A DNA stretch of 64,000 nucleotides from the NCBI RefSeq assembly GCF_901709675.1, contig NC_051087.1, forward strand, positions 8,830,884 through 8,894,883, read 5' to 3'. The translations under genes and the position numbers were made by a program. Of this stretch, positions 40,701-50,063 are shown in pieces. This DNA is from Syngnathus acus. Taxonomy: Eukaryota > Chordata > Actinopteri > Syngnathiformes > Syngnathidae. The notes beneath the pieces are model-generated. The model worked only from the letters and a program-made list of their open reading frames with translations, had not been told where the DNA came from and made no database searches. Position 1 is the first letter of the stretch; each line of letters starts with the position of its first letter.

Positions 40701-42228
40701 AAAAATATGTTTGTTATAATATATTCACAGTGGTCAACAGATCTTTAGTGCTGAAGGATGGTGAGGACATCATTGCATGCGCTGACATTTTCCCAGAATC
40801 TCCCTTTGCAGACCAGACCTTCCCCAGAGTTACAAACTTCAGCAGGTGAGTGAAAAAATAACATCCACAGTCTATTACTGTAATTTGTATTAGATGTACA
40901 TGTCATACAGTTTGAACTTTCAACTTCACCTATCATAACCTAGATATTATCACAGCAGTCGAAATGCGTATCGGTAAACCCCGCTCTTTTCCCCAGATAT
41001 CAATTCCGCAGTCGTGTTGCTACTGTCCTGCAAGTTGAAACGGCAAGAGTGACCATTTTGGGTTCCTCTCCCATGCCTGATGCTGAAGGAAGATGCCAGC
41101 GAGTAAGCTACATGATATCAGGTATGCTGTTGTTTTTCATGCAATAAGACAAGTGAATAGCACAAATTAAGTATAGGCTTTTGTTTGAAGTACTAAATTC
41201 ATTTTGAAATTTGTCCATTATCACAAAAATCTCCCACAAAATACCAAGTTTATTTGCATTCTAATTCTCAAGTCTAGACCTACTCTGATCGTGGACATTT
41301 GGACAAATATCGCCTTGCATGAGTTTTAATTCACCAGTAGGGACAGTCTGCTGTCCATTGTGTGACTGAACGTTGTCTTTTCCTCTAAGGTAATGTCAGT
41401 GACGAGCTTCTGAGAGCTGTCAAAACCAGTGAACAAATGGGCAACTTCCGAGAGTCAGACGAATGCGACCTCAGTAAGTGTACTTTGCATATATATTCAA
41501 TATTCAAGTGTAACTCAAATAAATGCTCCATGTGAATACGTGTATGTATGCAGTCCTAAATAGTTTGTGTTCCATGTAAACACCCCTGTAATCCTTACTA
41601 TGTTCCCAATTGAGGGTGAGAATATTTGAATCATTATGACGTGTGTTTATAAAGCCAGATATTTATCTTTTTTTTAAGCATCATTATTATTTTTACCTGA
41701 TGTGCTAAAGGAAAGACGGGTCAGCTTTGAAATCAGCACAAAAAAATAATCTAGAAATGTTTACATGCGTCTCTAACGTTTATTAAATTTGTTGACAATA
41801 ACAAGTATAATTATTATGGTTATTTTTAGTAATGTGACTAGCCCTTGGTGTACCGTACTTTTTGGCCTAAGTCACTTGGAATAAAAAAATATTTTTAATT
41901 TGTTGACAATAACAATTATAATAATTGTATCATTATGGTTATTTTTAATAATATGCCTTGGTGTAGCGCACCTTTTGGCCAAAGTTACTTGGAATAGGCT
42001 CCTGCTCACCCATAACCCTAATGAGGACTAAAAGTACAGAAAGAAAGAGAAGAAAGAACTGAATTGCTAATAATAGTTTAGATGTGAAGAGATTTCCAAA
42101 CGTTTAATCCTTTTTGTGAAAAACCTTATCTGATGTTTACAGGGAGTGCGGCCGGAGTCCTGGCACCCAAACACATTGTCGTCGGCTTCTTATTTGTTGT
42201 GGGACGTCTACTTCTGGCTACACTTTGA
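34780..42228 (+). CDS. cusr: Copper-only SOD-repeat protein, secreted, probably GPI-anchored (complete, 10 coding exons)
   Basis: Coding exons: 34780-34816, 36072-38157, 38543-38642, 39165-39233, 40221-40328, 40407-40539, 40731-40845, 40997-41121, 41390-41473, 42143-42228. All introns are GT-AG, phases match at every junction, and the total of 2943 nt gives 980 residues plus stop. Exon 1 supplies a hydrophobic start ([12 protein letters not shown]) that continues into GSASS, a standard signal peptide with cleavage near residues 15-17. Six Cu/Zn-SOD-like repeats follow, about residues 18-126, 135-246, 254-396, 406-560, 570-711 and 715-865. Repeats 3, 4 and 5 keep the HxH, GHW/YNP and GRS-IxH-type copper histidines. 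The C-terminus is a hydrophobic GPI-type signal after RSAAG. Animal Cu-only SOD-repeat proteins are a known but little-studied group. I use the symbol cusr from memory of fish annotations. Confidence 0.9.
36072..38157 (+). CDS. cusr: SOD-repeat gene exon 2: repeats 1-5 in a single 2086-nt exon
   Basis: The acceptor is ttttcttttag at 36071 and the donor aag|gtgagc at 38158, with one open frame of 695 codons. Repeats 1 and 2 (residues 18-246) keep the fold-like spacing and the paired cysteines but have no HxH; repeat 1 has PVMYGHF where the copper loop should be. Repeat 3 has H294/H296, H319 (GPHWNP) and H386 (GRSILIH). Repeat 4 has H454/H456, H477 (GGHWNP) and H549 (GRSLVIH). Repeat 5 has H614/H616, H636 (GHYNP) and H701 (GRSIVVH). 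Each live repeat carries an (Y/C)E(V/I)GDL motif after the bridging-His region. The second Zn histidine pattern of classical Cu/Zn SOD is missing, as in copper-only SODs. NxS/T sequons are numerous, which fits an extracellular protein. The Met at 36053 is intronic and is not the start. Confidence 0.93.
38543..40845 (+). CDS. cusr: SOD-repeat gene exons 3-7: degenerate repeat 6
   Basis: These five small exons encode residues 708-884, a sixth SOD-like repeat aligned to repeat 5 by [27 protein letters not shown] and NRSLVLK. All the copper histidines are replaced: the HxH positions are L770 and I772, the GHYNP His is T791, and the last His is K853. The structural cysteines (C785 and the CAD cysteine) remain. 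The repeat is therefore probably structural, or non-catalytic by loss. Exon 4 to exon 5 splices in phase 0, and the repeat length matches repeat 5 without any extra residues. Confidence 0.88.
40997..42228 (+). CDS. cusr: SOD-repeat gene exons 8-10: linker and GPI-type tail
   Basis: Exons 8 and 9 encode a region unlike the SOD repeats, with two cysteines (in GRCQRV and DECDL). Exon 10 encodes SAAGVLAPK followed by [18 protein letters not shown] and stop TGA at 42226-42228. Small residues, then a short spacer, then a hydrophobic end with no cytoplasmic tail is the layout of a GPI-attachment signal. The arginine inside the hydrophobic stretch is unusual but tolerated in some signals. An alternative is a weakly hydrophobic secreted tail. 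Confidence 0.8.
41786..41998 (+). repeat. Tandem duplication (~111-bp period) in SOD-repeat gene intron 9
   Basis: The unit starting aatttgttgacaataacaa at 41786 recurs at 41897. Both copies continue through 'attatggttattttta', 'ccttggtgta', 'cttttggcc' and 'acttggaata'. The copies differ by scattered substitutions and a small insertion. Confidence 0.85.
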
Positions 42229-42307
42229 GTGTCATAGGCCACTACCACACCACCGGGTTCATCCACTGAATGTAATTGTACGATGTTCATTTTGTTTTCA
42301 CTTGTCA

Positions 42308-42361
42308 ATTATTTAACTGGTTCTTTTATCATGTTTATGATAAAAGAACCAGTTAAATAAT
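42308..42361. repeat. Perfect 25-bp inverted repeat with 4-nt loop
   Basis: The left arm 42308-42332 and right arm 42337-42361 are exact reverse complements (the core word is aactggttcttttatcat) around the loop gttt. The 12-mer tccactgaatgt occurs just before (about 42260) and just after (about 42361) the structure. It lies in the predicted 3'UTR of the SOD-repeat gene, so the transcript would form a strong hairpin. Confidence 0.97.
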
Positions 42362-42484
42362 CCACTGAATGTGTTTATGGAATGAAGTATGGCATAGCAT
42401 CATGGCCTCATCTGATCTTTTCATAAATCAACAAACTTGATTTTTCATTGCGTATATTTCTCATGTCATTTACACTGTTAACAG

Positions 42485-42790
42485 TACCGTATTTTCTGCA
42501 CTATAAGGCGCACCGGATTATAAGGCGCACCTTCAATGAATGGCCCGTTTTAAAAATGTGTCCATATATAAAGCGCACCGGATTAGAAGGCGCCCCTTCA
42601 ATGAATGGCCCGTTTTAAAACTTTGTCCATATATAAGATATATATACATTTGGCTCGCGGGCCGGACTTTGGACACTCCTGCTGTAGTGGCTCAATGATG
42701 GTCCATATATAAGGCGCACCTGATTATACATCGCACTGTCGAGAAAATTGGAGGTTTTTAGGTGCGCCTTATAGTGCGGAAAATACGGTA
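42485..42790. mobile_element. MITE with TACCGTATTTT terminal inverted repeats (copy 2)
   Basis: Same family as 14700-15002: the TIRs differ from each other at one of the first 29 bases, and the interior words are the same ('ggattataaggcgcacc', 'gaatggcccgttttaaaa', 'gccggactttggaca'). It is 306 bp against 303 bp for copy 1. It lies between the SOD-repeat gene stop codon and its first good AATAAA, so it is probably transcribed as 3'UTR. Confidence 0.88.
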
Positions 42791-42879
42791 TTTGCTGTTG
42801 TTTATTTGAACATTCCTAGACTTCTGTCTTAAAGTATGCACTCTAAATTTTTGTTTGTAAATCGATGTACAGTATACTG

Positions 42880-42885
42880 AATAAA
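42880..42885 (+). terminator. cusr: Polyadenylation signal AATAAA of the SOD-repeat gene
   Basis: This is the first canonical AATAAA after the stop at 42228 and is followed by GT-rich sequence (ggtttgtatagtgag). It implies a 3'UTR of about 670 bases that includes the palindrome and the MITE. Confidence 0.55.
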
Positions 42886-42995
42886 ATCCATGGTTTGTAT
42901 AGTGAGTCACTCATCTTGAAATAACCATACATGGTGCTTCTCAGTGCTTTAATAGGGTGCTGCAATAATAGGTCAGTTCTGGCCACAACGCATAT

Positions 42996-44302
42996 ACCGT
43001 AATTTTCGGACTATAAGTCGCGTTTTATTTTCATAGTTTGGGTGGGGGGGCGACTTATAATAAGGAACGCCATATGTGTTTTTTTTCAAAAATCTTCAAA
43101 AAAAAAAAGTGAAACCGCGATGTAGCAAGGGATTACTGTAATTTGAATTTCAAGTGACGTCAGCAGCGCGACGCGGCGTGGCGGTTGTTTACATAAAGGA
43201 CAAAGATTGATCACCAGATGACGAAGGGCCCCACGTACTAGCGGCATCATTAGCGGCTTTGTTTCTAAGTGACACGGCGGACGAAGAGTTTGAAGGATTT
43301 AAGGATTTGGAGTGACACAGAAGGTTTGAAAAACTATTATGGCTTTTACCCACGCCCGGTCCTACTCTACGGAGCTCCCTTTCACCTCCGTGGATTGAAG
43401 TCGGGGGCCGGCGCTCGGCCGGGTGGCTGTCCAGGGACGGTGGATGGGGCTCGGCCATGGCTTTTACGCACGCCCGGTCCTACTCTACGGAGCTCTCTTT
43501 CACCTCCGTGGATGGAAGTCGAGGGCCGGCGCTCGGCCGGGTGGCTGTCCGGGGACGGTGGATGGGGCTCGGTCATGGCTTTTACGCACGCCCGGTCCTA
43601 TTATATGGATCTCTCTTCCACCTTCGTGGCTGGAAGTCCACGCCGCCACACGCCTGGAAGTTTGTTTTGTTAAATAAAGAGCCGTTTACCAAACCCACGT
43701 CTTTCCTTGTACTTTGTTAAGGCTACAATATAGTTATATGCTAGATCTGTGGAATAACGACGAGGCTGACGTCAGGGCTCACGCGCGGCGTTGACAAAGG
43801 ACGAGGAATTTGATCGATGGATTTAATGATTTAGAGTGCACAGATGGTTTGATAATATTATTGCTTATATAATAGTTATTTGATTTCTAATTTATATATC
43901 TTTATATGGGCCTGTGGAATATTTTGAAGTGCAAGCGCCGTCAGCGGCGCGCACCCATTGTTGACAAAGGACGATCGATGGATTTAATGAATTGGAGTGA
44001 CACAGATGGTTTTATAAACATGTTATTTATCTAATAGTTTTTTCTAAATAACTCTGAATGTTACGTCAGGGCCGTTCTCAGCTCTTCGTTTGTGTTTATG
44101 TCACGTTAGCATACCTATCGTTTAGCCTGTTGTTGCTCGTTCATGACTGTTCTTGGTGTTGGATTTTGTCGAATAAATTGCCCCCCCAAAATGCGACTTA
44201 TACTCCGGAGCGACTTATATATGTTTTTTTTTCACTTTTTTGGGCATTTTATGGCTGATGCGACTTGTACTCCGGAGCGACTCATAGTCCGAAAATTACG
44301 GT
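42996..44302. mobile_element. 1.3-kb non-autonomous DNA element with ACCGTAATTTTCGG TIRs
   Basis: It begins ACCGTAATTTTCGGACTATA at 42996 and ends in the reverse complement at 44302. The TIRs agree over about 26 bases with one mismatch. Subterminal words 'cgacttata' and 'ctccggagcgact' repeat near both ends. The interior holds a 118-bp tandem repeat (43339-43640) and three diverged copies of 'gatttaa(t/g)gatttggagtgacacag'. No transposase frame is present. The TIR is related in sequence to the MITE TIRs at 14700 and 42485 (ACCGTA-TTTTC-G-ACTATAAG). Confidence 0.82.
43339..43640 (+). repeat. 118-bp tandem repeat, about 2.6 copies, inside the DNA element
   Basis: Units start atggcttttac(c/g)cacgccc at 43339, 43457 and 43575. 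The period of 118 is not a multiple of three, so each unit shifts frame. The overlapping 60-134 residue open frames here, rich in HARSYSTE and GGRWMG-type peptides, are repeat translations, not genes. The repeat is strikingly GC-rich compared with its surroundings. Confidence 0.92.
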
Positions 44303-45380
44303 ATGTATAAAATGCTAATGTACGGCCACAGAAAATACTAATTTATTGCTATGAAATTGCTCTTGTTTGGTTACTTGGAAAATGTAGCCATTTGACATTG
44401 AATGTATCTTACAGTACACTGAAGCTACCCACTAGAGAAATGTAGCTGAGCTAAATTAAAGCTTCCGCAGTATGTTTTGTATGTAATGTGAAAACACACA
44501 AAATGTGTTTCACCAATAACTCCAAATTGAACATGGAGACCTGCAGTGTGAACCTCACCTTTGACTTGACCTGTTTGTATTGTGTGTGTTTTGCAAGGTT
44601 TGCATTTTAATGAGTGAAGCCTTGACTGTATATGGTATAATAAACAATGACTTTTGGGAGTTTTCAAGAGTTTGAATTATTTGTGTACGTGTGTGGGCGA
44701 ATGGCCACCCCTCAGTGAGGTATTTGTTACCCTGGCAACCACACTGAAATATATTCTAACTACGCCCTTGGCAACAACGTCTGGTGTTGCTGAAGTGGTT
44801 TTGTGCAAAATGCTGGAAGATGACTGACTGACTCTTAAGCTTCGTAGCAATGACAGCATGGAAACACGAAAGGGCTGCTTTCCTTCATTCCATTTTCGAA
44901 GAGCCTTTAAAGCTTGCAGTGATGTTAAAATAGTTTTTGCAGTGTCATTTTGATGTCAAGCAGTGTTAGCAATTACTTCAAAACTTGCCGGTATTTGAGC
45001 AATTAGGGCTCTGCAGGAGTCTGTCATTAGTCAACACTAGATAGTGGGAGCATGTTCATTATATTATATTATATTATATCCACCGTGCTCTTAAAGTTTA
45101 CATTTTCAAAAAGCGTGTGAGGCTGATTTGACCTCTTGACTGTTTCTTTTACCTTTGCATTATATTTTACTGCTTACCGTTGCCTGTATTGTGCAATGTG
45201 AGATTTGTCTCCCAATGTAAGTTACATAACATATGATCATTAGTGTTATGATTTTTATTCATATCAATTGGGGGGCATAAAATGATTGCACATAAAAAAA
45301 TAACGCGGCGATGCCACGGACATGCTGTACTGTATATACGAGCACGCAAGGATGGGCGAGGCTGCATCCCTCCGCTGTTA
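44303..45380. other. Intergenic stretch between the SOD-repeat gene and xpnpep1
   Basis: No exon is seen. An ATATT pentanucleotide run lies at 45058-45078 and an AATAAA-like signal near 44638. Otherwise unremarkable. Confidence 0.4.
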
Positions 45381-45389
45381 CTGGAACAA

Positions 45390-45523
45390 ACTGTAGTCAC
45401 GTGAACGTCGACGTCACCAACGAAATGGCTGCCTTCTGTTAGTAAACCAAACCCCGAAGACTTGTTGTTGACATTTTGTCCGTTTAATCGCAAGAACCCC
45501 GCGCACAAGGCGAAAGCACCCGG
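45390..45523 (+). promoter_or_regulatory. xpnpep1: xpnpep1 promoter and probable non-coding exon 1
   Basis: A TATA-less, GC-richer block holds a palindromic E-box TCACGTGA (45397-45404), a CRE-like cgacgtcacc (about 45409) and a YY1-like AAATGGCTGCC (45423-45433), a motif often found at housekeeping start sites. The 5'UTR would run to a possible donor cccgg|gtgtgt at 45524 and splice to the acceptor at 47129. Placement of the exon end is tentative. Confidence 0.45.
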
Positions 45524-47129
45524 GTGTGTATTCATTATTTTATGTACTGCATATGGGGCCATTTGACCGTAAAGCGTGGAAAGGACTTCAAATTCGAGTC
45601 ATTTGGCAGATGCGGTCTATTTTCGAACGAACGACACGTTTGCTCATCCCACGTCTGTTACTTCAACCCACGTTATTGTTCGTCATGAAAGCCGGGAGCG
45701 AACCTGAGATGCGCCGTACTGGGTGTTTAAAACATCCCGATGATGTTCTCCTGTTTTCCAAACACACCCATAGCACACTGTTGTTGTTGTTGTTATTGTT
45801 GTGACTGCATAGCTGGCCTTAAAACACAAGAAGCCAAATGTAATTTTATGACCAGAACACGTTCAACAATTGTGTGTCTTATTATTAGCAGCTCACGATC
45901 GCAAGGAAAATGACTTTTGTTTTTTTAAGAGACACACACGTCAATGCATGCGAAGCGATGGTAACGCCCATCGATGTAGAAACCTGCAACGTGATTGGGG
46001 GACATTTGGCAGCGTTAATGTGTCGTTAATGTGACTGAGCAGTAAATCCACTTTATTACACAACGTTCAACACTTCATAGTATAACGAGGTTATTACAAT
46101 ACCAGAAAACACACAAATATGTACAATGCTACAGTATTACAAAGCATTCCCTTGATTTCACATGAAAAAAAAAGTTAGTTGCAAACAAAAGTACGGCAAC
46201 ATAATTGTGATTTAATCACTAGATTTTAGTGAGTCTGCATCACAGTCAAGAGTGCTTCCAATTTTGCCTTAAGGCCTGCTTGGCATTTGGGGTGTTCTCA
46301 CTTGTGCCGTGGGTTTTTGCCAAATTATTCAAGCTTCCTCGCCATTCTTAAAAATTTGAGAATTCTGAATTATTCATTTGTGTGAATGCGAATGGTGCTC
46401 GGTATGCGCCGTGTGAGTGAGTGACTGGCGACCATGGTTTGTTCCCCTTTTTCTCACACAAACTCAGCTGAGATTAGACTTTGCACAGATCTGATCAGCT
46501 GGAATGGATCAGCCCATAATTTGCATTTTACATGCAAAATCAGCAATCGGTTGTAATTTGTCAATTGATCCATTGATCGGGTCCGCAAAAAAAGACATCT
46601 CACCAAACACAATCTCATTCCCAGGATGTTCTGTGCTGCCATGTACCAACATATTTAGTGCTGTCTGTTGGAGTTGGCCTTATATCGTACTAAGAGGTGT
46701 TTGCACTTATTTAGTTACCTCCACCAGAAAAGCAACGTGTTCAAGCTGTTCACATTAGCTCTAAAAAGATTGTTCTAATGGTACCTAATCAAGAGTCCTG
46801 TGAGTGTACTACTTCTAAGATTTTTAAAGACACCTGTTGCTGAATCAGCATGTTACAGGGGTTAAAGATCGAGACGTGATCTGTGAGCTCCACGTTAATA
46901 GACAGCCAGTTAGAGTGAGTCACTCCTCCAGTCATCCGAAGTCTTCATGTCCTCGAAAATGTCTGGTAATATCACTGCCTCAGGTTTTAAATGATCAATA
47001 TCCGAACATTGTGGTTAATTATTTTTGCTTGTATACTTTGCAAACATCCAGACTGAACTGTGTCTTGAGAATGTTGTTTCACTGTATTTCCCGCTGAATT
47101 AAGTATTTTTCTGGTTCTCGTCCATTCAG

Positions 47130-50063
47130 ACAGAAACATGTCTCCAAAGATCACAGGAGAGCTGCTCAGGCATCTCCGCCAGGTGATGAAGAATTGTAAA
47201 TATTTTTCTGAGCCTCTTCAAGCTTATATCATCCCATCTGGTGATGCCCATCAGGTAAAACATTATTGCCTCTTTACAAAATTGATTTATTAGAAAACTT
47301 GCTCTATGTAATAACTCACACGACTGGTGCTTTTGTGATTCTGCACCCATTTTCTGTTTGTCTGATCTTTTGAAATGAATTTTTGCTTGTAACCTTCACC
47401 GAATTGTTAATGATGTATGTGGTCTTCCTATGTTTGATGTTTGTAATGTCTTTGTGTCTTTAAGAGTGAATACATCGCACCATGTGACTGCAGGCGGGAG
47501 TTTATCTGTGGTTTCAACGGCTCAGCAGGTACCTGTTCTAATAGTACTTGTTTTTGTTTGTACACTTTGTCTATGTTTGTCTGTAATTTATCCATTTTTA
47601 CATTTTACACGTGTATTCTTGCACTCTTGTACGCTGCTGTGACAAGAAAACTTCCCCACTGTGGGATAAATAAAATTCGATCTAATCTAATCTAATGGGG
47701 TGGTTGCAAGATACAGGGACTTCCTGCCCTTGCATTGTTCAAATCAACACTAGGAGAACTATTTTGATGCGCTCTGCGTAAAAACGAGTGTAACTTTCTT
47801 TTCGCGCAAGTCTAGCACTCCTCCTGAAAAGCATCTTGCTGGGAGAGAGGGAGCGAAAGGTTCAGAATATGAAACATTTGAACAAATGCTGATCATGCCA
47901 GCCTCAGTTGTGCTTTCCATTTGGGTTATAATTTATAAGGTAATAATACAGGGTGACCGCCCGACTTTTAGCTAGTTTCAAGTTTTATTTTTTTACTCAT
48001 GGGAAGTAAATCAGAATTAATCCATTCCTCAATGAAAAATTCAAATTCTCATTCATCAGACTTTATGAACATTTAATTTAAGAGATTTTAACTGTGTTTT
48101 GTAGAGCAGTAATTCTCTTTCGATATGCAAAAGAATATACTGAGTTAAATATTTAAACAGCAACAGTTGCTTCGGTTTTAAAAAAAATTATACGTTACCA
48201 TACATTTAAGTACAGGTTAGTTTCATATCACTTAAAGTTAGCTCATAAGCTGGCTCAAATTGTGAACACTTAAGCTTGCGATGCTACTGTATTTTAATGT
48301 TTGTTATTTTGCTGGAACTTGCTGGAGAGGCAAGTATTTTTTGGGGTAGTAAAAATGTAAAATGTTTAAGAACCACTGTTGTTGGGACAACAACGAGCCT
48401 TTTGAGTCATGAGTGACTGTTGTGATGTATAGGTACAGCCATCGTCACAGAGCAGTACGCCGCCATGTGGACTGATGGCCGTTATTTTCTTCAGGCCACT
48501 CAGCAAATGGACAACAACTGGACCCTTATGAAGATGGGTAATTTACAACCTCATGTGCTTACATCAAAGATAGCAATAAAGATGCAGATCATTTGGAGTG
48601 ACTGCACTGATTCTCTTTATTTTCCTACACCTTTTCTTACTGGTCTTGGCACCGACTAACCTGCTGACCTTATGTTACCTTATGCTGTTGCTTTAGCTGC
48701 AGCAGTAATGCTTCATATGGTGCCTGGATTGTCGGTGTTATGAGAATTCCTTGTTGTCTGAATGCATGAAGTCGTTATAGATGTTTGTCGCGTTGCCGTG
48801 GTAATGTGACCTTAACGTGCAAAAAAAGCCTGTGACCTATTTCAAGCAACTTTATCTTTGCAAAAGGCAAGGTGTATCGACACAATGGACTACAATAGTG
48901 GCTTGGTAAATTCTCATCTGCTTCTTCCGCCATCTGCTATGCTAACTGGCATGTGATAATAACATCAACGATAGGAAGAATAAATGCTATGTCTAGTTCA
49001 CTATTTCCTGGTAATAGTACTATCAAGATGAATCAAGTGTAGTTGGATCATAGATCCATATACAGATACAAATAGATCACAGGTGTCAAACTCAAGGCCT
49101 AGATACGGGCCGCCACATCATTTTATGTGGCCCGCGAAGACAAATTGTGCATCAAATTTGTGTCATTACTAGAATTGCAAATTGTCTTCACTTTTAATAA
49201 TATCTTTTTTTTTTTTTTTATATTTTACTCGTCTGATTGGAAAATGAGTTATTTGTCAGTTTGTTTTGTAGCTTTTATTGTATATAATATTAGGTGCTCA
49301 TACATTTATTTGGGTTGACAGTCATAATGGCCCTCCGAAAGAAGCTATGACTACAACGCGGCCCGCGAAAAAAATCAGTTTGACACCCCTGAAATAGATA
49401 CATCAATGTCTGCGTGCCTATATTAATAAAAATATTGAAATATCTTGGAATTCAACAGCTAAATAGGCATACCCAAATAATGTACGTATTTCTTCAACTG
49501 TCATACAGGACTGAAGGAGACGCCGTCGCAGGAGGACTGGCTGATTAGTGTCCTGCCAGAGAACTCCAAAGTGGGGGTTGACCCTTGGATCATTGCCGCA
49601 GGTATTTTCATTTCATGCTTCAAAAATCCCTTGCAGGAGATGCAACCGATAGCAATGTGAATGCTTATCATCATTCACACTGTGCTGTGGTAGAAACAGT
49701 CAATGGCCACATACGTTACACATAGTAGCATCCAAAGAAGTCGCCTGATGGTACTTTGCTGAAGTACTCTGGAAGTAAAGCTTTCAAGCAAATAGTCACA
49801 ATTTTTATGTAGTAGTTGTCATGGTATTGAATGCAGACTTGTGTCCAAACTTTTGCCTGTTATTGTGTTTTAAACTTTTACCATGTGTTATTTTTCTCCC
49901 TGCATCTGTTCTATGTCAGATCAATGGAAAGCCATGTCCAAGGCACTGACCAGCGCGGGCCACTCTCTCATAGCAGTGCGAGAAAACCTCATCGATGTGG
50001 TGTGGAGTGACCGTCCACAAAGACCAAGCACGCAGCTTCGTACCTTGGGATTGGACTACACGG
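47130..50063 (+). CDS. xpnpep1: xpnpep1 coding exons 1-5 (N-domain I)
   Basis: The start ATG (47138-47140) lies eight bases inside the exon after the acceptor cattcag. The first 39 codons ([19 protein letters not shown], then [10 protein letters not shown]) align to the human start MPPKVTSELLRQLRQAMRN. The following exons encode [47 protein letters not shown] and LGLDYTG. This domain shapes the active-site entrance and the dimer interface in the family. Splice phases join correctly at each boundary (…SAG|GT, KMG|LK, AAD|QW). Confidence 0.95.

Noticed and set aside
43269-43720. Overlapping 60-134 residue frames on both strands
   Set aside because: They are translations of a 118-bp tandem repeat inside a DNA element. 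The period is not divisible by three and no frame is preferred.
45526-45804. 92-residue frame just after the xpnpep1 promoter
   Set aside because: It ends in a TTG microsatellite (poly-Leu) and probably lies in the first intron. The real start codon is in the exon at 47130, matching the human N-terminus.
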